Positions 16,557 through 24,925 of a stretch of 64,000 nt of DNA are shown one piece after another; position 1 is the stretch's first letter, and every line of letters starts with the position of its first letter. Where the stretch lies: positions 1-64,000 of IMG/VR virus record IMGVR_UViG_3300049460_000196; one strand, 5' to 3'. Source of the stretch: a virus. The position numbers and the translations under genes were made by a program. The notes below the pieces were generated by a model that saw only the letters and a program-made list of their open reading frames with translations, made no database searches and was not told where the DNA came from.

Positions 16557-16763
16557 TTATGCCATCCACTCAGCTCCAATTTCACGCGGAGTCACGGTAA
16601 CTGGCGTGTTGGTCGCAGCCTTTACGCTGATGGCACCTTGCGGCTTTTTGCTGTTCGGCTTGGTGACCGAAACAACTTTGAAGCCATGATCGACGCGCCC
16701 TGCAACCTTGACGTCGTCGCCGGCACGAACCGAACGACCGTTACTCGTATAAGCAAGATACAT
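16557..16763 (-). CDS. Small beta-rich protein, KOW/SH3-like
   Basis: 68 residues (YTSNGRSVRAGDDVKVAGRVDHGFKVVSV). The GDDV-V--R--G pattern resembles small KOW/SH3 barrels, but this is weak. Promoter at 16821-16849, terminator after it. Confidence 0.65.
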   Translation of the reverse strand: MYLAYTSNGRSVRAGDDVKVAGRVDHGFKVVSVTKPNSKKPQGAISVKAATNTPVTVTPREIGAEWMA

Positions 16764-16820
16764 TTCACTACCCTTTCATTCAGTTAAGTGGAAAATTCCC
16801 TTTGCTGCACTGCCAGAACA

Positions 16821-16849
16821 AATATACATTCGTCCCAATGAACATGCAA
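16821..16849 (-). promoter_or_regulatory. Early-type sigma70 promoter with conserved spacer
   Basis: TTGCAT, 17 bases beginning GTTCATTGGG, TATATT. Drives 16557-16763. Confidence 0.7.
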
Positions 16850-16885
16850 CGTAAATTCACATGATAATGCCATATGAATATTAGG

Positions 16886-17533
16886 TCAAGCAACCAATGG
16901 CAAATAGTGACGCAGCGTTTCACTGATACGAGGCAGGCAGATGTGTTTGCTGGACTTTGGGATGCGGTGATCATGCGTGAGCTGCATCCCTGGCTTCATT
17001 GCGAAGATACTGCCGTGCCCCAGCAACCACACCTGGGGCTTCCTGAACATCAGGAACAATTCCTTACGACGTTCAGGCGAGGCCTCGCCTTTTTCATGCT
17101 CAGTCACGTAGACATCCACCAAACGCCATGCTTCACGTTCATTTGCACGCGCCCAGATTTCACGCTCTTCTCCCAAGCTAATGGACACGATATAGTCGTC
17201 GTTATCCATCTCTGGCGAGTCATCTGCGTGATAACCCAACTGATCGTGCCCGTCCTCGTACATGTTGAGGAAGTTCACATCCAGGTTGGATCCCAAGAAC
17301 TCATTCACCTGATTGACATGCTCACGCATGATTGGGTGCCAAGGCTGTGGCATGTAGGTGCGGGCGAAACGCGGATCACCATAGGTATAAGGCGCGGCCG
17401 TGTCGTTCGAGTAGTATTCACTACGTGGTACTTTGTCGTGGCGGATCCATGCCAATTCTGCCCTCAGCGTCTTGAACGCATGGTCGGCATCACGGATAAA
17501 TTCCGGCACGTAAATTACAGGTGCATTATTCAT
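16886..17533 (-). CDS. alkB: AlkB-like 2-oxoglutarate/Fe(II) dioxygenase
   Basis: 215 residues, AlkB-sized. NFLNMYEDGHDQLGYHADD supplies the HxD pair (H102, D104). The distal His and 2OG-binding Arg are in LTHDHRIPKS. AlkB enzymes reverse N-alkyl damage in DNA or RNA, including tRNA. Located between small unknown genes, with no visible adaptive-response operator. Confidence 0.9.
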   Translation of the reverse strand: MNNAPVIYVPEFIRDADHAFKTLRAELAWIRHDKVPRSEYYSNDTAAPYTYGDPRFARTYMPQPWHPIMREHVNQVNEFLGSNLDVNFLNMYEDGHDQLGYHADDSPEMDNDDYIVSISLGEEREIWARANEREAWRLVDVYVTEHEKGEASPERRKELFLMFRKPQVWLLGHGSIFAMKPGMQLTHDHRIPKSSKHICLPRISETLRHYLPLVA

Positions 17534-17540
17534 GTTTGAC

Positions 17541-17888
17541 TCACATTTGAGTATAGTTGCAATGCTTTTTCAGCTCTTTGATTGGTTCTTGGACTTGTTC
17601 GGTCAACCGATACAGAACACCTTCTGGAGTGTCCCAGCCCTTATGACCATCATGTTTCATCCAAGCTTCAATCTTCTCTTTTGATCCACTGCATGGCTTT
17701 GGGAAAAAGTATTTGACAAGCTTTACCATGTTTCCCATCGTGTGCTTGGAATGCTCATGTGCTTTCCGTGTAGCCAAGTCAACGTCGTGCATCAAAACCG
17801 CCATCCCACAACTACCCGGATCAAGTCCAAAGTCGAAGTAGACAAGCAATGCTTCCAGGAGAGTCAGATCTACCGCTGTATCATCCAT
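17541..17888 (-). CDS. Unknown protein
   Basis: 115 residues from ATG 17888 (SD GGAG 5 bases upstream, after promoter 17911-17939). Contains DVDLATRKAHEHSKHTM and a basic PKPCSGSKEKIEAW segment. No family recognised. Confidence 0.75.
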   Translation of the reverse strand: MDDTAVDLTLLEALLVYFDFGLDPGSCGMAVLMHDVDLATRKAHEHSKHTMGNMVKLVKYFFPKPCSGSKEKIEAWMKHDGHKGWDTPEGVLYRLTEQVQEPIKELKKHCNYTQM

Positions 17889-17910
17889 ATAATCTCCATT
17901 GAACAACAGA

Positions 17911-17939
17911 ATGGTATATTCATTTGTTCGTGAGATCAA
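17911..17939 (-). promoter_or_regulatory. Early-type sigma70 promoter with conserved spacer
   Basis: TTGATC, 17 bases containing GAACAAATGAAT, TACCAT. Drives 17541-17888. Confidence 0.75.
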
Positions 17940-17989
17940 GCAAATAATCGCGGCAATGAAAAAGGCCAGCAACTGCTGGCCTCGTTGAA

Positions 17990-18433
17990 CTACGCTTTCA
18001 CGTAGTAATTCCACTTGTCTTCGACGGGGTCGTAAATCCTGTCCGTGATGACACGGAAACCGGCTCTAACGTATGTGGGCAACGCAGAGTCCTTGGGATA
18101 GCTCCAGAGACAACGGCCTGGCTTACGACAGGCAATCGTCGCCTTGAGCAGTTTGGTGGCAATGCCATTGCTGCGGAATTCTGGAAGCACAAACAATCCA
18201 CGACTACGCTGTTGATTCTCATCAACATCATGGATGCTGTTGACGCCAACCAACTGTTCATTCACGAAGGCACCCAAGAAGGTTGGTGTCCCAACATTAG
18301 TTGTATATGAACGTTGGCTAGTATGACTGAATGTCATTGCTGAAGTGGGTTCAATGGGCGACACGCGATTAGCCCAAAGTTGATTCCAGAGCGTCAAACA
18401 TTGCTCGTAAGTGATTTCTTGAATTGTTACCAT
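17990..18433 (-). CDS. GNAT N-acetyltransferase
   Basis: 147 residues from ATG 18433 (SD GAGG 5 bases upstream). GNAT motif A is present: RSRGLFVLPEFRSNGIATKLLKA, where R-x-x-G-I/A binds acetyl-CoA. YVRAGFRVITDR follows as motif B. Substrate unknown. GATAAATA at 18457-18464 suggests a T4-like late promoter. Confidence 0.85.
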   Translation of the reverse strand: MVTIQEITYEQCLTLWNQLWANRVSPIEPTSAMTFSHTSQRSYTTNVGTPTFLGAFVNEQLVGVNSIHDVDENQQRSRGLFVLPEFRSNGIATKLLKATIACRKPGRCLWSYPKDSALPTYVRAGFRVITDRIYDPVEDKWNYYVKA

Positions 18434-18456
18434 AGCTGCCTCGAGTTGCGTGGTTT

Positions 18457-18464
18457 TATTTATC
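18457..18464 (-). promoter_or_regulatory. Possible T4-like late promoter box
   Basis: GATAAATA on the minus strand, 24 bases before the GNAT start. No hairpin around it. Confidence 0.4.
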
Positions 18465-18617
18465 ACTTGCGAGTGAGGAATTTGTAAAGTTGGCGCATAG
18501 TTTGAACCAACCCAATACAACAGACTACAAGTGCGATGCAGCACAGGCCAAAAATACTAACACGGACCATTTGATTCCAGTTACCATCAGTCAGCCAATA
18601 CATGAACAAAAACGAAC

Positions 18618-18830
18618 TCATCGCCCAACCTTTCTCAGGAATTCTTTACAACGAATTGCACGACGAACATAGAATTGAATCTTTGGTGTCACCAAGTGAT
18701 CAGTCCCATATTTCTTATACAGAGTTTCCAGCCAGTGCAATCGAGTGATGATTAAACCACACTCCATCATACGATGTTCCAGACGAGCAATTCGCGCCGG
18801 ACCTTTGAACCATTTAATGAGTTTGCGCAT
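18618..18830 (-). CDS. Small basic helical protein
   Basis: 70 residues, Arg/Lys-rich (KWFKGPARIARLEHRMMECG), possibly nucleic-acid binding. It follows the oversized tRNA-Arg with 12 bases between, so it is probably expressed from the same transcript. Confidence 0.6.
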   Translation of the reverse strand: MRKLIKWFKGPARIARLEHRMMECGLIITRLHWLETLYKKYGTDHLVTPKIQFYVRRAIRCKEFLRKVGR

Positions 18831-18841
18831 ATGAATGTGAG

Positions 18842-18954
18842 TGGTCCGTCCAAAGGGATTCGAACCCCCATTGATCCGCTTACTCGACTACCGCTTAGAA
18901 GACGGTTGAGATACGGGCGGTTATACGTGCTCTATCCATCTGAGCTATGGACGG
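18842..18954 (-). tRNA. Oversized tRNA-Arg(TCT)-like gene
   Basis: 7-bp acceptor stem (18948-18954 with 18846-18852), encoded CCA, normal D-arm (18929-18945) and T-loop. The loop CTTCTAA (18895-18901) on a 5-bp stem gives anticodon TCT. But 22 bases lie between D-arm and that stem (normally 1) and 20 bases between it and the T-arm. Extra pairs CCGC/GCGG extend the arm. Total 113 instead of ~76 bases. Intron-bearing or a long anticodon arm are both possible. Confidence 0.65.
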
Positions 18955-19006
18955 CCTTAATTAGTAGAGTGTAAAGAGTGGCAACCAGATAGTCAATACA
19001 AAGTGG

Positions 19007-19225
19007 TTATTTGTGGGTCACCACTTTGTATTTCCAGTCGTTGTTTTCTTCGTAGAGGCGTGCTTCGCCATGTTTTCTCAACTCGGCACGAAGGGAGGAT
19101 TTGGTCATCGGACGTTCGCAATATTCATCCAAAAATGTATCAGCATTTTCGTAACGGCGCCACAGGTCGTCAAACTTGCGGAATACATCAACGTCATAGC
19201 CTTCATCAACAACCGTATAGATCAT
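19007..19225 (-). CDS. Small unknown protein
   Basis: 72 residues, acidic N-terminus, basic C-terminus. Overlaps the upstream gene by 4 bases (ATGA). No family recognised. Last gene before the tRNA-Arg. Confidence 0.7.
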   Translation of the reverse strand: MIYTVVDEGYDVDVFRKFDDLWRRYENADTFLDEYCERPMTKSSLRAELRKHGEARLYEENNDWKYKVVTHK

Positions 19226-19848
19226 GAATGCACCAGTTTAATCAAGTCTTCAGAGAATTTCTGGATAGTATCATTATCCAGCTTATTGGGCACATTATCG
19301 AAGATCGAAGTGATCTCATGTTTCCGCGCCAACCCAGCGAGTTCTGTTGTTGTGAGCAACCGTGGCAACGAACGATACTTGATCGCCGCTGCCTTCCAGG
19401 CATCACGCATTTGATCAACTTCCAGATTGCTTAGACCCCGGCAACCATCAGTCTGCTCATCGTAAGCCAGCCATGCTTCGAACTGAGCAACGATGCGACC
19501 TTCGTGTTCAATCGGCAACTCAAATTCAGGTTGTTGATACAACACGGCACCCATTGAATGCAGTCGCTTGATGCGTATCATTGCAAGCGACATCACATTG
19601 GACAGCCCTTGATTATCTGAAACCGTCAGGGTATCGCGCAATTGCTTGAATGCCGCCAGTTCATGCTTGTTCAGCACGGCGTAGTCGGACGGCTGTTCCT
19701 CTTGTATCACCGATTGGACGTCACCAAGTGTCACCAGCGCGTCGCTAATAAGTTTTGCGTCGCTGAGCATGAAGCGGCCAGTGGCTTGATTGCGTGACAG
19801 GAGAATCAAGGTCTCCTTCAGCGATTGCAGGGCGGCGTCAAGATTCAT
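19222..19848 (-). CDS. Unknown helical protein
   Basis: 208 residues from ATG 19848, overlapping the previous stop by 1 base. Mostly helical (MNLDAALQSLKETLILLSR...). No motif recognised. Part of the packed operon 20885-19007. Confidence 0.7.
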   Translation of the reverse strand: MNLDAALQSLKETLILLSRNQATGRFMLSDAKLISDALVTLGDVQSVIQEEQPSDYAVLNKHELAAFKQLRDTLTVSDNQGLSNVMSLAMIRIKRLHSMGAVLYQQPEFELPIEHEGRIVAQFEAWLAYDEQTDGCRGLSNLEVDQMRDAWKAAAIKYRSLPRLLTTTELAGLARKHEITSIFDNVPNKLDNDTIQKFSEDLIKLVHS

Positions 19849-20072
19849 TAATCGTATTCCCGATTGGTGCGCGTGGATGGATAACGGCGAGTGCTTGCTG
19901 CACTGTCCACCATCATGATGCTTTCGCCAGTTTGAACCGCAGTCACACGCTTGCGCGACGGGCATTCTACTTGACCGCAACGATCACCATAACTTGCATA
20001 GTGGTTGCAATTCTCCTTGGCACAGCGAGGAGCCTTGGGGCTCTCTTTCTTGGTTTCGTTTTCGACACTCAT
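19848..20072 (-). CDS. Small Cys-containing protein
   Basis: 74 residues. CAKENCNHYASYGDRCGQVEC carries four cysteines in a C-x4-C-x9-C-x4-C pattern, likely one zinc site. Charged, disordered termini. Function unknown. Confidence 0.7.
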   Translation of the reverse strand: MSVENETKKESPKAPRCAKENCNHYASYGDRCGQVECPSRKRVTAVQTGESIMMVDSAASTRRYPSTRTNREYD

Positions 20073-20494
20073 GATTTTATCCCTTCAATTGCCAGGTATT
20101 CCGAGTAGAATTGGAAACGGCGACCGTCAACGTCACACACGAAGATTGGTTTGCCAAATTCCATCGCATGCTTGATTTCATCTTGAACACCAGTGCTGAC
20201 TTTCCAACCGTCTAGCATCACGACAATCAGTGCGTCACAACGACGCAGCAGGTTGATGCTGTATGGGCCCCAGTATTCGTAGGTGCCTGGAGTTTGACGA
20301 CGACCTAGGTATGGGTGATTCATCAACGGCGACACTGCATGAATGCCCAGGCTCATCAGCAGCGAGAAGAAGTCCCCCATATTGTCCATACGGGCCTCGA
20401 TGACTTCTGGATCTTGATGGCCATACGGGGCAGCAATGTATGCCAGGTTGGAATGAATGCCACCAAGCATTGCGGGAAAATCGGCCAGATACAT
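20069..20494 (-). CDS. DUF1937 / nucleoside 2-deoxyribosyltransferase-like protein
   Basis: 141 residues from ATG 20494 (SD AAGGA 7 bases upstream). NLAYIAAPYGHQDPEVIEARMDNM and the later CDALIVVMLDGWKVSTGVQDEIKHAMEFGKPIFV match the Rossmann-like fold of the deoxyribosyltransferase/DUF1937 group, which acts on nucleosides or nucleotides. The catalytic Glu of the group would be the E in GVQDEIKHA. Substrate unknown. A role in phage nucleotide metabolism is inferred. Confidence 0.8.
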   Translation of the reverse strand: MYLADFPAMLGGIHSNLAYIAAPYGHQDPEVIEARMDNMGDFFSLLMSLGIHAVSPLMNHPYLGRRQTPGTYEYWGPYSINLLRRCDALIVVMLDGWKVSTGVQDEIKHAMEFGKPIFVCDVDGRRFQFYSEYLAIEGIKS

Positions 20495-20496
20495 GA

Positions 20497-20706
20497 TCAC
20501 GTCCTTGACAGAGTTGGGAACACTTCTTCGATGCGGACAATGTGGTGAACACAGTACGAGCTGTCCTGTTGCGTGTAGTGCTTCTCCAGGATGTCCCGAG
20601 CATCTTCTTCGTCCACACCTTCAACCGGATACATGAAGTCTTCACGCTCGTGATCGTCTTGCATGTAGTGGTGTTTCTCCACGTACCCTTTAATGATGAA
20701 TAACAT
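20497..20706 (-). CDS. Small unknown acidic protein
   Basis: 69 residues, acidic centre (EGVDEEDARDILEKHY). The start overlaps the stop of the next upstream small gene (TAATG). No family recognised. Confidence 0.65.
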   Translation of the reverse strand: MLFIIKGYVEKHHYMQDDHEREDFMYPVEGVDEEDARDILEKHYTQQDSSYCVHHIVRIEEVFPTLSRT

Positions 20707-20885
20707 TACATGATCTCTTCAAAAATTTCCAACTCGTCGACATCACGACGCTGTTTCTCGTAATGTGCGATAACCTTTTGACGAGCTTCTTCTTTGCTGT
20801 CAGCACGCACCACATGATGAAACTTCTCACCACCGGCTGGTTCGGTAAAGAAACCGCTCGAGGTTCCCACGGCAAAGTATAACAT
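20706..20885 (-). CDS. Small unknown protein
   Basis: 59 residues (MLYFAVGTSSGFFTEPAGG... to ...LEIFEEIM). Glu/Lys-rich helix in the second half, similar in style to its neighbour at 20497. Its stop overlaps the next start by one base, and it sits tightly between 20497-20706 and 20897-21184, which supports it as real. Confidence 0.7.
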   Translation of the reverse strand: MLYFAVGTSSGFFTEPAGGEKFHHVVRADSKEEARQKVIAHYEKQRRDVDELEIFEEIM

Positions 20886-20896
20886 AGCAACCTCGA

Positions 20897-21184
20897 CTAT
20901 TTCTTCATGGATTCATCGACCGAACATTTGATGGGCTTGGCCGGCTTCATCATGAAGCTGCTCCAGGTCCATTCACCCTTGGTCGCACAGGAGGCGTAAA
21001 CATCAGTGGTTGCTAGGTGGAAAGCCGTGAACGAACCGGCGAACAGCGCGAATACAACCAGCAGCGTCAGCAGCCACATGGGCACCAGACTTTGCGGGTT
21101 GGTGCTATGACGCACGGGCATGGCGGGGAGATGTTTCGGAGGCTTCACCTTGAAGCCTTTGATGCTTTTTTTACGCCAGTTCAT
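20897..21184 (-). CDS. Small membrane protein
   Basis: 95 residues with one strong membrane helix at residues ~36-58 (MWLLTLLVVFALFAGSFTAF), a basic N-terminus (inside) and two Cys in the distal part. Type II inner-membrane topology is likely. Role unknown. Confidence 0.7.
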   Translation of the reverse strand: MNWRKKSIKGFKVKPPKHLPAMPVRHSTNPQSLVPMWLLTLLVVFALFAGSFTAFHLATTDVYASCATKGEWTWSSFMMKPAKPIKCSVDESMKK

Positions 21185-21341
21185 TGTTTTCCACCAGTTC
21201 AGCGAGTTCCATGTTCCGCATGACGCGCAGCATCAGCGGGCTAATTTCGGCCTTGTTGGCCGGCTCAGGAGGGGCAAGAACGATCCGCTCAGTTACGGAT
21301 TCACGTGCGTTCAGGACCAACACAGTCTTTGCAGTATTCAT
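21171..21341 (-). CDS. Small unknown protein
   Basis: 56 residues from ATG 21341 (SD GGAGG 5 bases upstream). Helical C-terminus rich in Glu. Promoter at 21368-21397. Overlaps the membrane-protein gene by 14 bases. Confidence 0.65.
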   Translation of the reverse strand: MNTAKTVLVLNARESVTERIVLAPPEPANKAEISPLMLRVMRNMELAELVENNELA

Positions 21342-21367
21342 CACACCCTCCTGTTGTTCATGTACCA

Positions 21368-21397
21368 ATTATATGGCAACTTGTTCAAATGAATCAA
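21368..21397 (-). promoter_or_regulatory. Early-type sigma70 promoter, 18-base spacer
   Basis: TTGATT, 18 bases containing CATTTGAAC, TATAAT. Drives the operon from 21341 leftward. Confidence 0.7.
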
Positions 21398-21675
21398 GCA
21401 GTTTCTGGAAAGAATGCTTGATACATCGTTGCCAGATCAGCTTCGGTGCGGCCACGCCAGTATTCAACTGGACGGCCGTAAGTGGACCAGCAGATGATGC
21501 CCTGGCTATCACCAACACCCATAGTCGAACCTTCGTCGGATTGTTGAGCCATATGACCATTAAGGTCCCAGTGGTCTGCACTCCAGATACCGCCCATGCG
21601 ATGGTTGGCCTCGCGTAGTTTACCATGTTCGCGAATATGGTCATACAGCTTTTGCAGTTGATCGAGGGTGGTCAT
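21394..21675 (-). CDS. Unknown protein
   Basis: 93 residues from ATG 21675 (SD AAGGAG 6 bases upstream). Contains SADHWDLNGHMAQQSDEG and a GRPVEYWRGRTEADL segment. No family recognised. Confidence 0.7.
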   Translation of the reverse strand: MTTLDQLQKLYDHIREHGKLREANHRMGGIWSADHWDLNGHMAQQSDEGSTMGVGDSQGIICWSTYGRPVEYWRGRTEADLATMYQAFFPETA

Positions 21676-21685
21676 GTTGATCTCC

Positions 21686-22060
21686 TTAAATGGTAGCGGC
21701 CAAGTGGGACAGAGTGCGCACCATAGCGGCACCAGGTGCAAAGTCGGGACGTTTCATCGCATATACTTCGTAGAAGTCAGCAGCAAGTTCCAGGAAGGCC
21801 ACAACGTCAGCTTTGGGGCCGTAAATTTCCATCGTGTGCTCGCCGCCATTGTGCGGGTAACCGGAACTGGAAAGCTCGGCGCCAGCCGGCTTGTTTTCGT
21901 AGACAAAAGACGGCAGAAGGTCACTGAGGATGCGATTGCTGTAGTAGAGGTGTCCAACGATCAGACCCAGGGGATCACGTTGAGCGTCGGTCATGGTGAC
22001 GCCAATACTACCACGGACATTGTTCAGCTTGCGTACACGATCTTGACCACGATATTGCAT
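21686..22060 (-). CDS. Unknown protein
   Basis: 124 residues. The middle resembles an N-acetyltransferase-unrelated alpha/beta fold with GYPHNGGEHTMEIYGPKADV. No catalytic motif. Promoter at 22091-22119. Confidence 0.7.
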   Translation of the reverse strand: MQYRGQDRVRKLNNVRGSIGVTMTDAQRDPLGLIVGHLYYSNRILSDLLPSFVYENKPAGAELSSSGYPHNGGEHTMEIYGPKADVVAFLELAADFYEVYAMKRPDFAPGAAMVRTLSHLAATI

Positions 22061-22090
22061 AACTGCTCCTGTTCATTTAACCATGTTCCT

Positions 22091-22119
22091 ATTATGTAGC
22101 TAAATGAACAAAAAATCAA
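22091..22119 (-). promoter_or_regulatory. Early-type sigma70 promoter with conserved spacer
   Basis: TTGATT, 17 bases containing GTTCATTT, CATAAT. Drives 21686-22060. Confidence 0.8.
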
Positions 22120-22667
22120 CTATAGAATAGGTCAGTTCGAAGGACGAATTTCTCGCCGGCTGTCACTTGCCGACCCTCATGCCAAACATTGTGTTCAAAC
22201 AACAACACATCGCCAGCTCGGGGTTGAATAACAATGTGAGACCAAGCTTGCGAGACACCATATGGCATCAACACAGTTTCGCCACCCTGCGCATCATTGA
22301 GGTAGAAAAGCACCGTGATCTCACTCTCAAACTCACCATCCTGGAATGATCCATCTTTGTGTGGTTTGAAGTACTGACCCGGCGTATAGCGGTACATGCG
22401 GAAATGCGTACCAGCTTTCGCGTAATCTTTGTTGGCAAATACATGAGGGAAATCATCCCCAAGTGCAATCATGAGCTTATTCTGGAGTTCGACAGCCAAT
22501 ACATGATCATCAAACTCCAGACGCTCATTATTCCTGACTTGCGTCATCATGGTCTGATCGCCATAGTGATTCACCTTCGCGGCCTCAAACCCTTGCTTGA
22601 GACCACGATCAATAAGACGCTGACACTCTTCAGCGCTTAATAGTCCGGTGATATGACGATGCCACAT
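22116..22667 (-). CDS. Prolyl 4-hydroxylase-like 2-oxoglutarate/Fe(II) oxygenase
   Basis: 183 residues. YRYTPGQYFKPHKDG gives the HxD pair (H103, D105). LLFEHNVWHEGRQVTAGEKFVLRTD gives the distal His (163) and the 2OG-binding Arg. This is the P4H fold that hydroxylates prolines or related residues. Starts 2 bases after the MazG-FKBP stop, so the two genes are co-transcribed. Confidence 0.88.
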   Translation of the reverse strand: MWHRHITGLLSAEECQRLIDRGLKQGFEAAKVNHYGDQTMMTQVRNNERLEFDDHVLAVELQNKLMIALGDDFPHVFANKDYAKAGTHFRMYRYTPGQYFKPHKDGSFQDGEFESEITVLFYLNDAQGGETVLMPYGVSQAWSHIVIQPRAGDVLLFEHNVWHEGRQVTAGEKFVLRTDLFYS

Positions 22668-22669
22668 GA

Positions 22670-23371
22670 TTACACGCTCAGCAGTTCAACGTCAAAGATC
22701 AACGTGGCATCTGGTGGAATAACACCACCAGCACCACGCGAACCGTAACCCAGTGCTGAGGGGATAATCAGCTGACGTTGACCGCCGACTGCCATACCCT
22801 GCACACCTTCATCCCAGCCACGAATAACAAAGCCGGCACCCAAGGTGAAGGCAAAAGGATCGTTGCGATCTTTGCTGGAGTCAAACTTGCGACCTTTGCT
22901 GCCATCGGCATTTTGCAGCCAGCCCGTATAATGCACGGTCACATTCTGACCCGAACGAGCAACCGGGCCGCTGCCTGTGACCATATCCTTGATGCCTAGA
23001 CCCGATTGCAGGATCAACACACCGTCTTCCGCTGGACCCGACGTTTCATCCTGGATGCCGTTGTGTTTCTTCAACGACGAAATCCATTTGCCGCCCTTAG
23101 CACGAGCGATTTCGATCAGGTCTTCTTCCGTGATGTCTGGGTTATGGCGGTAGATCAGATCCAATACAGCCAGGATGGTATCCACGCCTTCGCCCACTAC
23201 GCCGTCAGAACTTGGTTGCTTGTATGAATGACCTTCAACGATGGCCACTTCCTGAGCCAGTTCACCCAGTTCCGAAGTGGCATGAGCCAAAACAGAATAA
23301 CGAGTACGATTGGGATCGTACTTGTCGCCCTGATGGCATGCTTCCAGAATGGTGGTAACTAGAGTAGTCAT
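22670..23371 (-). CDS. MazG-like domain fused to FKBP-type peptidyl-prolyl isomerase
   Basis: 233 residues. Residues 1-105 look like an all-alpha MazG/HisE-type NTP pyrophosphohydrolase, with the ELGELAQEV acidic pair and VGEGVDTILAVLDLI second acidic motif. Residues ~118-233 are a complete FKBP: VTVHYTGWLQ, FDSSKDRNDPFAFTLGAGFVIRGWDEGVQGM, GYGSRGAGGVIPPDATLIFDVELL. Phage MazG proteins can act on nucleotides or ppGpp. I know of no standard MazG-FKBP protein. Promoter 23392-23420. Confidence 0.88.
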   Translation of the reverse strand: MTTLVTTILEACHQGDKYDPNRTRYSVLAHATSELGELAQEVAIVEGHSYKQPSSDGVVGEGVDTILAVLDLIYRHNPDITEEDLIEIARAKGGKWISSLKKHNGIQDETSGPAEDGVLILQSGLGIKDMVTGSGPVARSGQNVTVHYTGWLQNADGSKGRKFDSSKDRNDPFAFTLGAGFVIRGWDEGVQGMAVGGQRQLIIPSALGYGSRGAGGVIPPDATLIFDVELLSV

Positions 23372-23391
23372 ATGCGTCCTTGTAAAACCAC

Positions 23392-23420
23392 AGTATAGTG
23401 GTAAATGAAAATTAAATCAA
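23392..23420 (-). promoter_or_regulatory. Early-type sigma70 promoter with conserved spacer
   Basis: TTGATT, 17 bases containing TTCATTTA, TATACT. Drives the MazG-FKBP and P4H genes. Confidence 0.8.
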
Positions 23421-23770
23421 GTCCTGGTCCCAAACCAAATATCAATGTTTGGACTGTCACTCCAGGTATAGCCTTTTTTGAGAGCCGTGGTCTTACGAAT
23501 CCCACTCGATAGCTCGTCAAAGGAAAACACATCTGTGAGGAAACGCAATTTGAAGATGCAAGCGAGACCATCATCCTTAAATGTGACTGCACTGTATTGC
23601 ATCTTGGGCTTATATTCTGGTGGAACTGGTGCTGATGCGAATGAACAAGCGGTGAGCGTCCATTCGTCCGGATCGCAAGTCTCGCGCAACCATTTGAGCA
23701 TGGGCTTGGCAGTCTTGCGTTCTAAAGCTATGATGAATTGTGGGGCACAGCTAAGTGATATCTTGCTCAT
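23417..23770 (-). CDS. Unknown protein
   Basis: 117 residues with beta strands and a WLRETCDPDEWTL segment. No family recognised. Its stop overlaps the downstream promoter. Confidence 0.65.
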   Translation of the reverse strand: MSKISLSCAPQFIIALERKTAKPMLKWLRETCDPDEWTLTACSFASAPVPPEYKPKMQYSAVTFKDDGLACIFKLRFLTDVFSFDELSSGIRKTTALKKGYTWSDSPNIDIWFGTRT

Positions 23771-23800
23771 ACAACCTCCGTGAGGCCATATTATACAACA

Positions 23801-24925
23801 TCACCCCACTTTAGTCATGGTGAATATGGCTTCCCGGCAACCATATAATTCAATGTTCCGCTCACCAGCAATCTCAGTGAAATCCTTGTCACGAAGGCCA
23901 TACGAAATGCGATAACGGCCAGGTGTCACATCAAGCTCGAAGCCCTCCATTTCATTTTCGATCCACTCTTCAATCACATCATCAGTCTTGTCACCATGGT
24001 GAGATTGCAACAATCCACTCAATACCTGATAGTCAATGACACTTACGGCCCACATTTCACAACACACTGTACCCTGATCACAGGCAGTCATGTCGTAATG
24101 CTCAGTGTCAGTCTCGTTATCCCACCACGAACCATCACCAATGTTGAACACTAGGTGATCCGTATTCTCTTCCTCGGCACTGAATACATGGACGGAACAA
24201 TTGCCACTTGGCAACAAGATCCAACCCTGACTGGCATAATGCTTAACACGCTCATTATGACTCCACGACGTATCTATGGAGAAATCCTTTGTGTCGACTG
24301 CTTCCCGGAAACCGGGAATACGGAACCAATCATTCATCAACAGACGACCCGTTGGAAGGTCGATCTCAAACTCCCGGTAACCAGACTCTGGTGGCAAATC
24401 AGGCATGGCCTTGAAGACATTGCCCTCATTGGTACCCCAAACAGGAACCCAATCCTGTATGTCAAGCCAAATAACTTCACCAGTACGATCACACTTACTA
24501 CTGAGCGATGTGGTGAACCACGTGTAATTGCCACTATCCATACTTGCAATCAACGACTGGTATTTGTCCTTGAATGGATTCTTGGTGTGATGCGACACCA
24601 TCAATTCATAACGCAAATACTTGATGAACGCAGACAATACCGGTTTGGTCAACTCCGAGTTGAGGCTCTCTTCCCAAGCATAACCGATATGCCGCTCGCG
24701 ATCACAATGATTGGCAATGGGTTTAAACACCTTGTCAGCAAACAATTGACTGATGAAAACCCGTACGGGCTCTCGACAAGTCTCATCCCAATTCTTACTC
24801 ATCGCATCATACCAAACTTGCATGGCAGGATCATTAGACGGAACTGTCGGACGAGGATTGAAGTCCTCAAAGGTGATCACACGCACAAATTGCAAATACG
24901 AAAAATACTCACCAAATGATTTCAT
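23801..24925 (-). CDS. Unknown protein
   Basis: 374 residues from ATG 24925, overlapping the upstream stop by 4 bases (ATGA). Trp/Tyr/Asp-rich, with alternating strands in the second half (GNCSVHVFSAEEENTDHLVF). No domain recognised. Follows the oxygenase gene in one operon. Confidence 0.75.
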   Translation of the reverse strand: MKSFGEYFSYLQFVRVITFEDFNPRPTVPSNDPAMQVWYDAMSKNWDETCREPVRVFISQLFADKVFKPIANHCDRERHIGYAWEESLNSELTKPVLSAFIKYLRYELMVSHHTKNPFKDKYQSLIASMDSGNYTWFTTSLSSKCDRTGEVIWLDIQDWVPVWGTNEGNVFKAMPDLPPESGYREFEIDLPTGRLLMNDWFRIPGFREAVDTKDFSIDTSWSHNERVKHYASQGWILLPSGNCSVHVFSAEEENTDHLVFNIGDGSWWDNETDTEHYDMTACDQGTVCCEMWAVSVIDYQVLSGLLQSHHGDKTDDVIEEWIENEMEGFELDVTPGRYRISYGLRDKDFTEIAGERNIELYGCREAIFTMTKVG

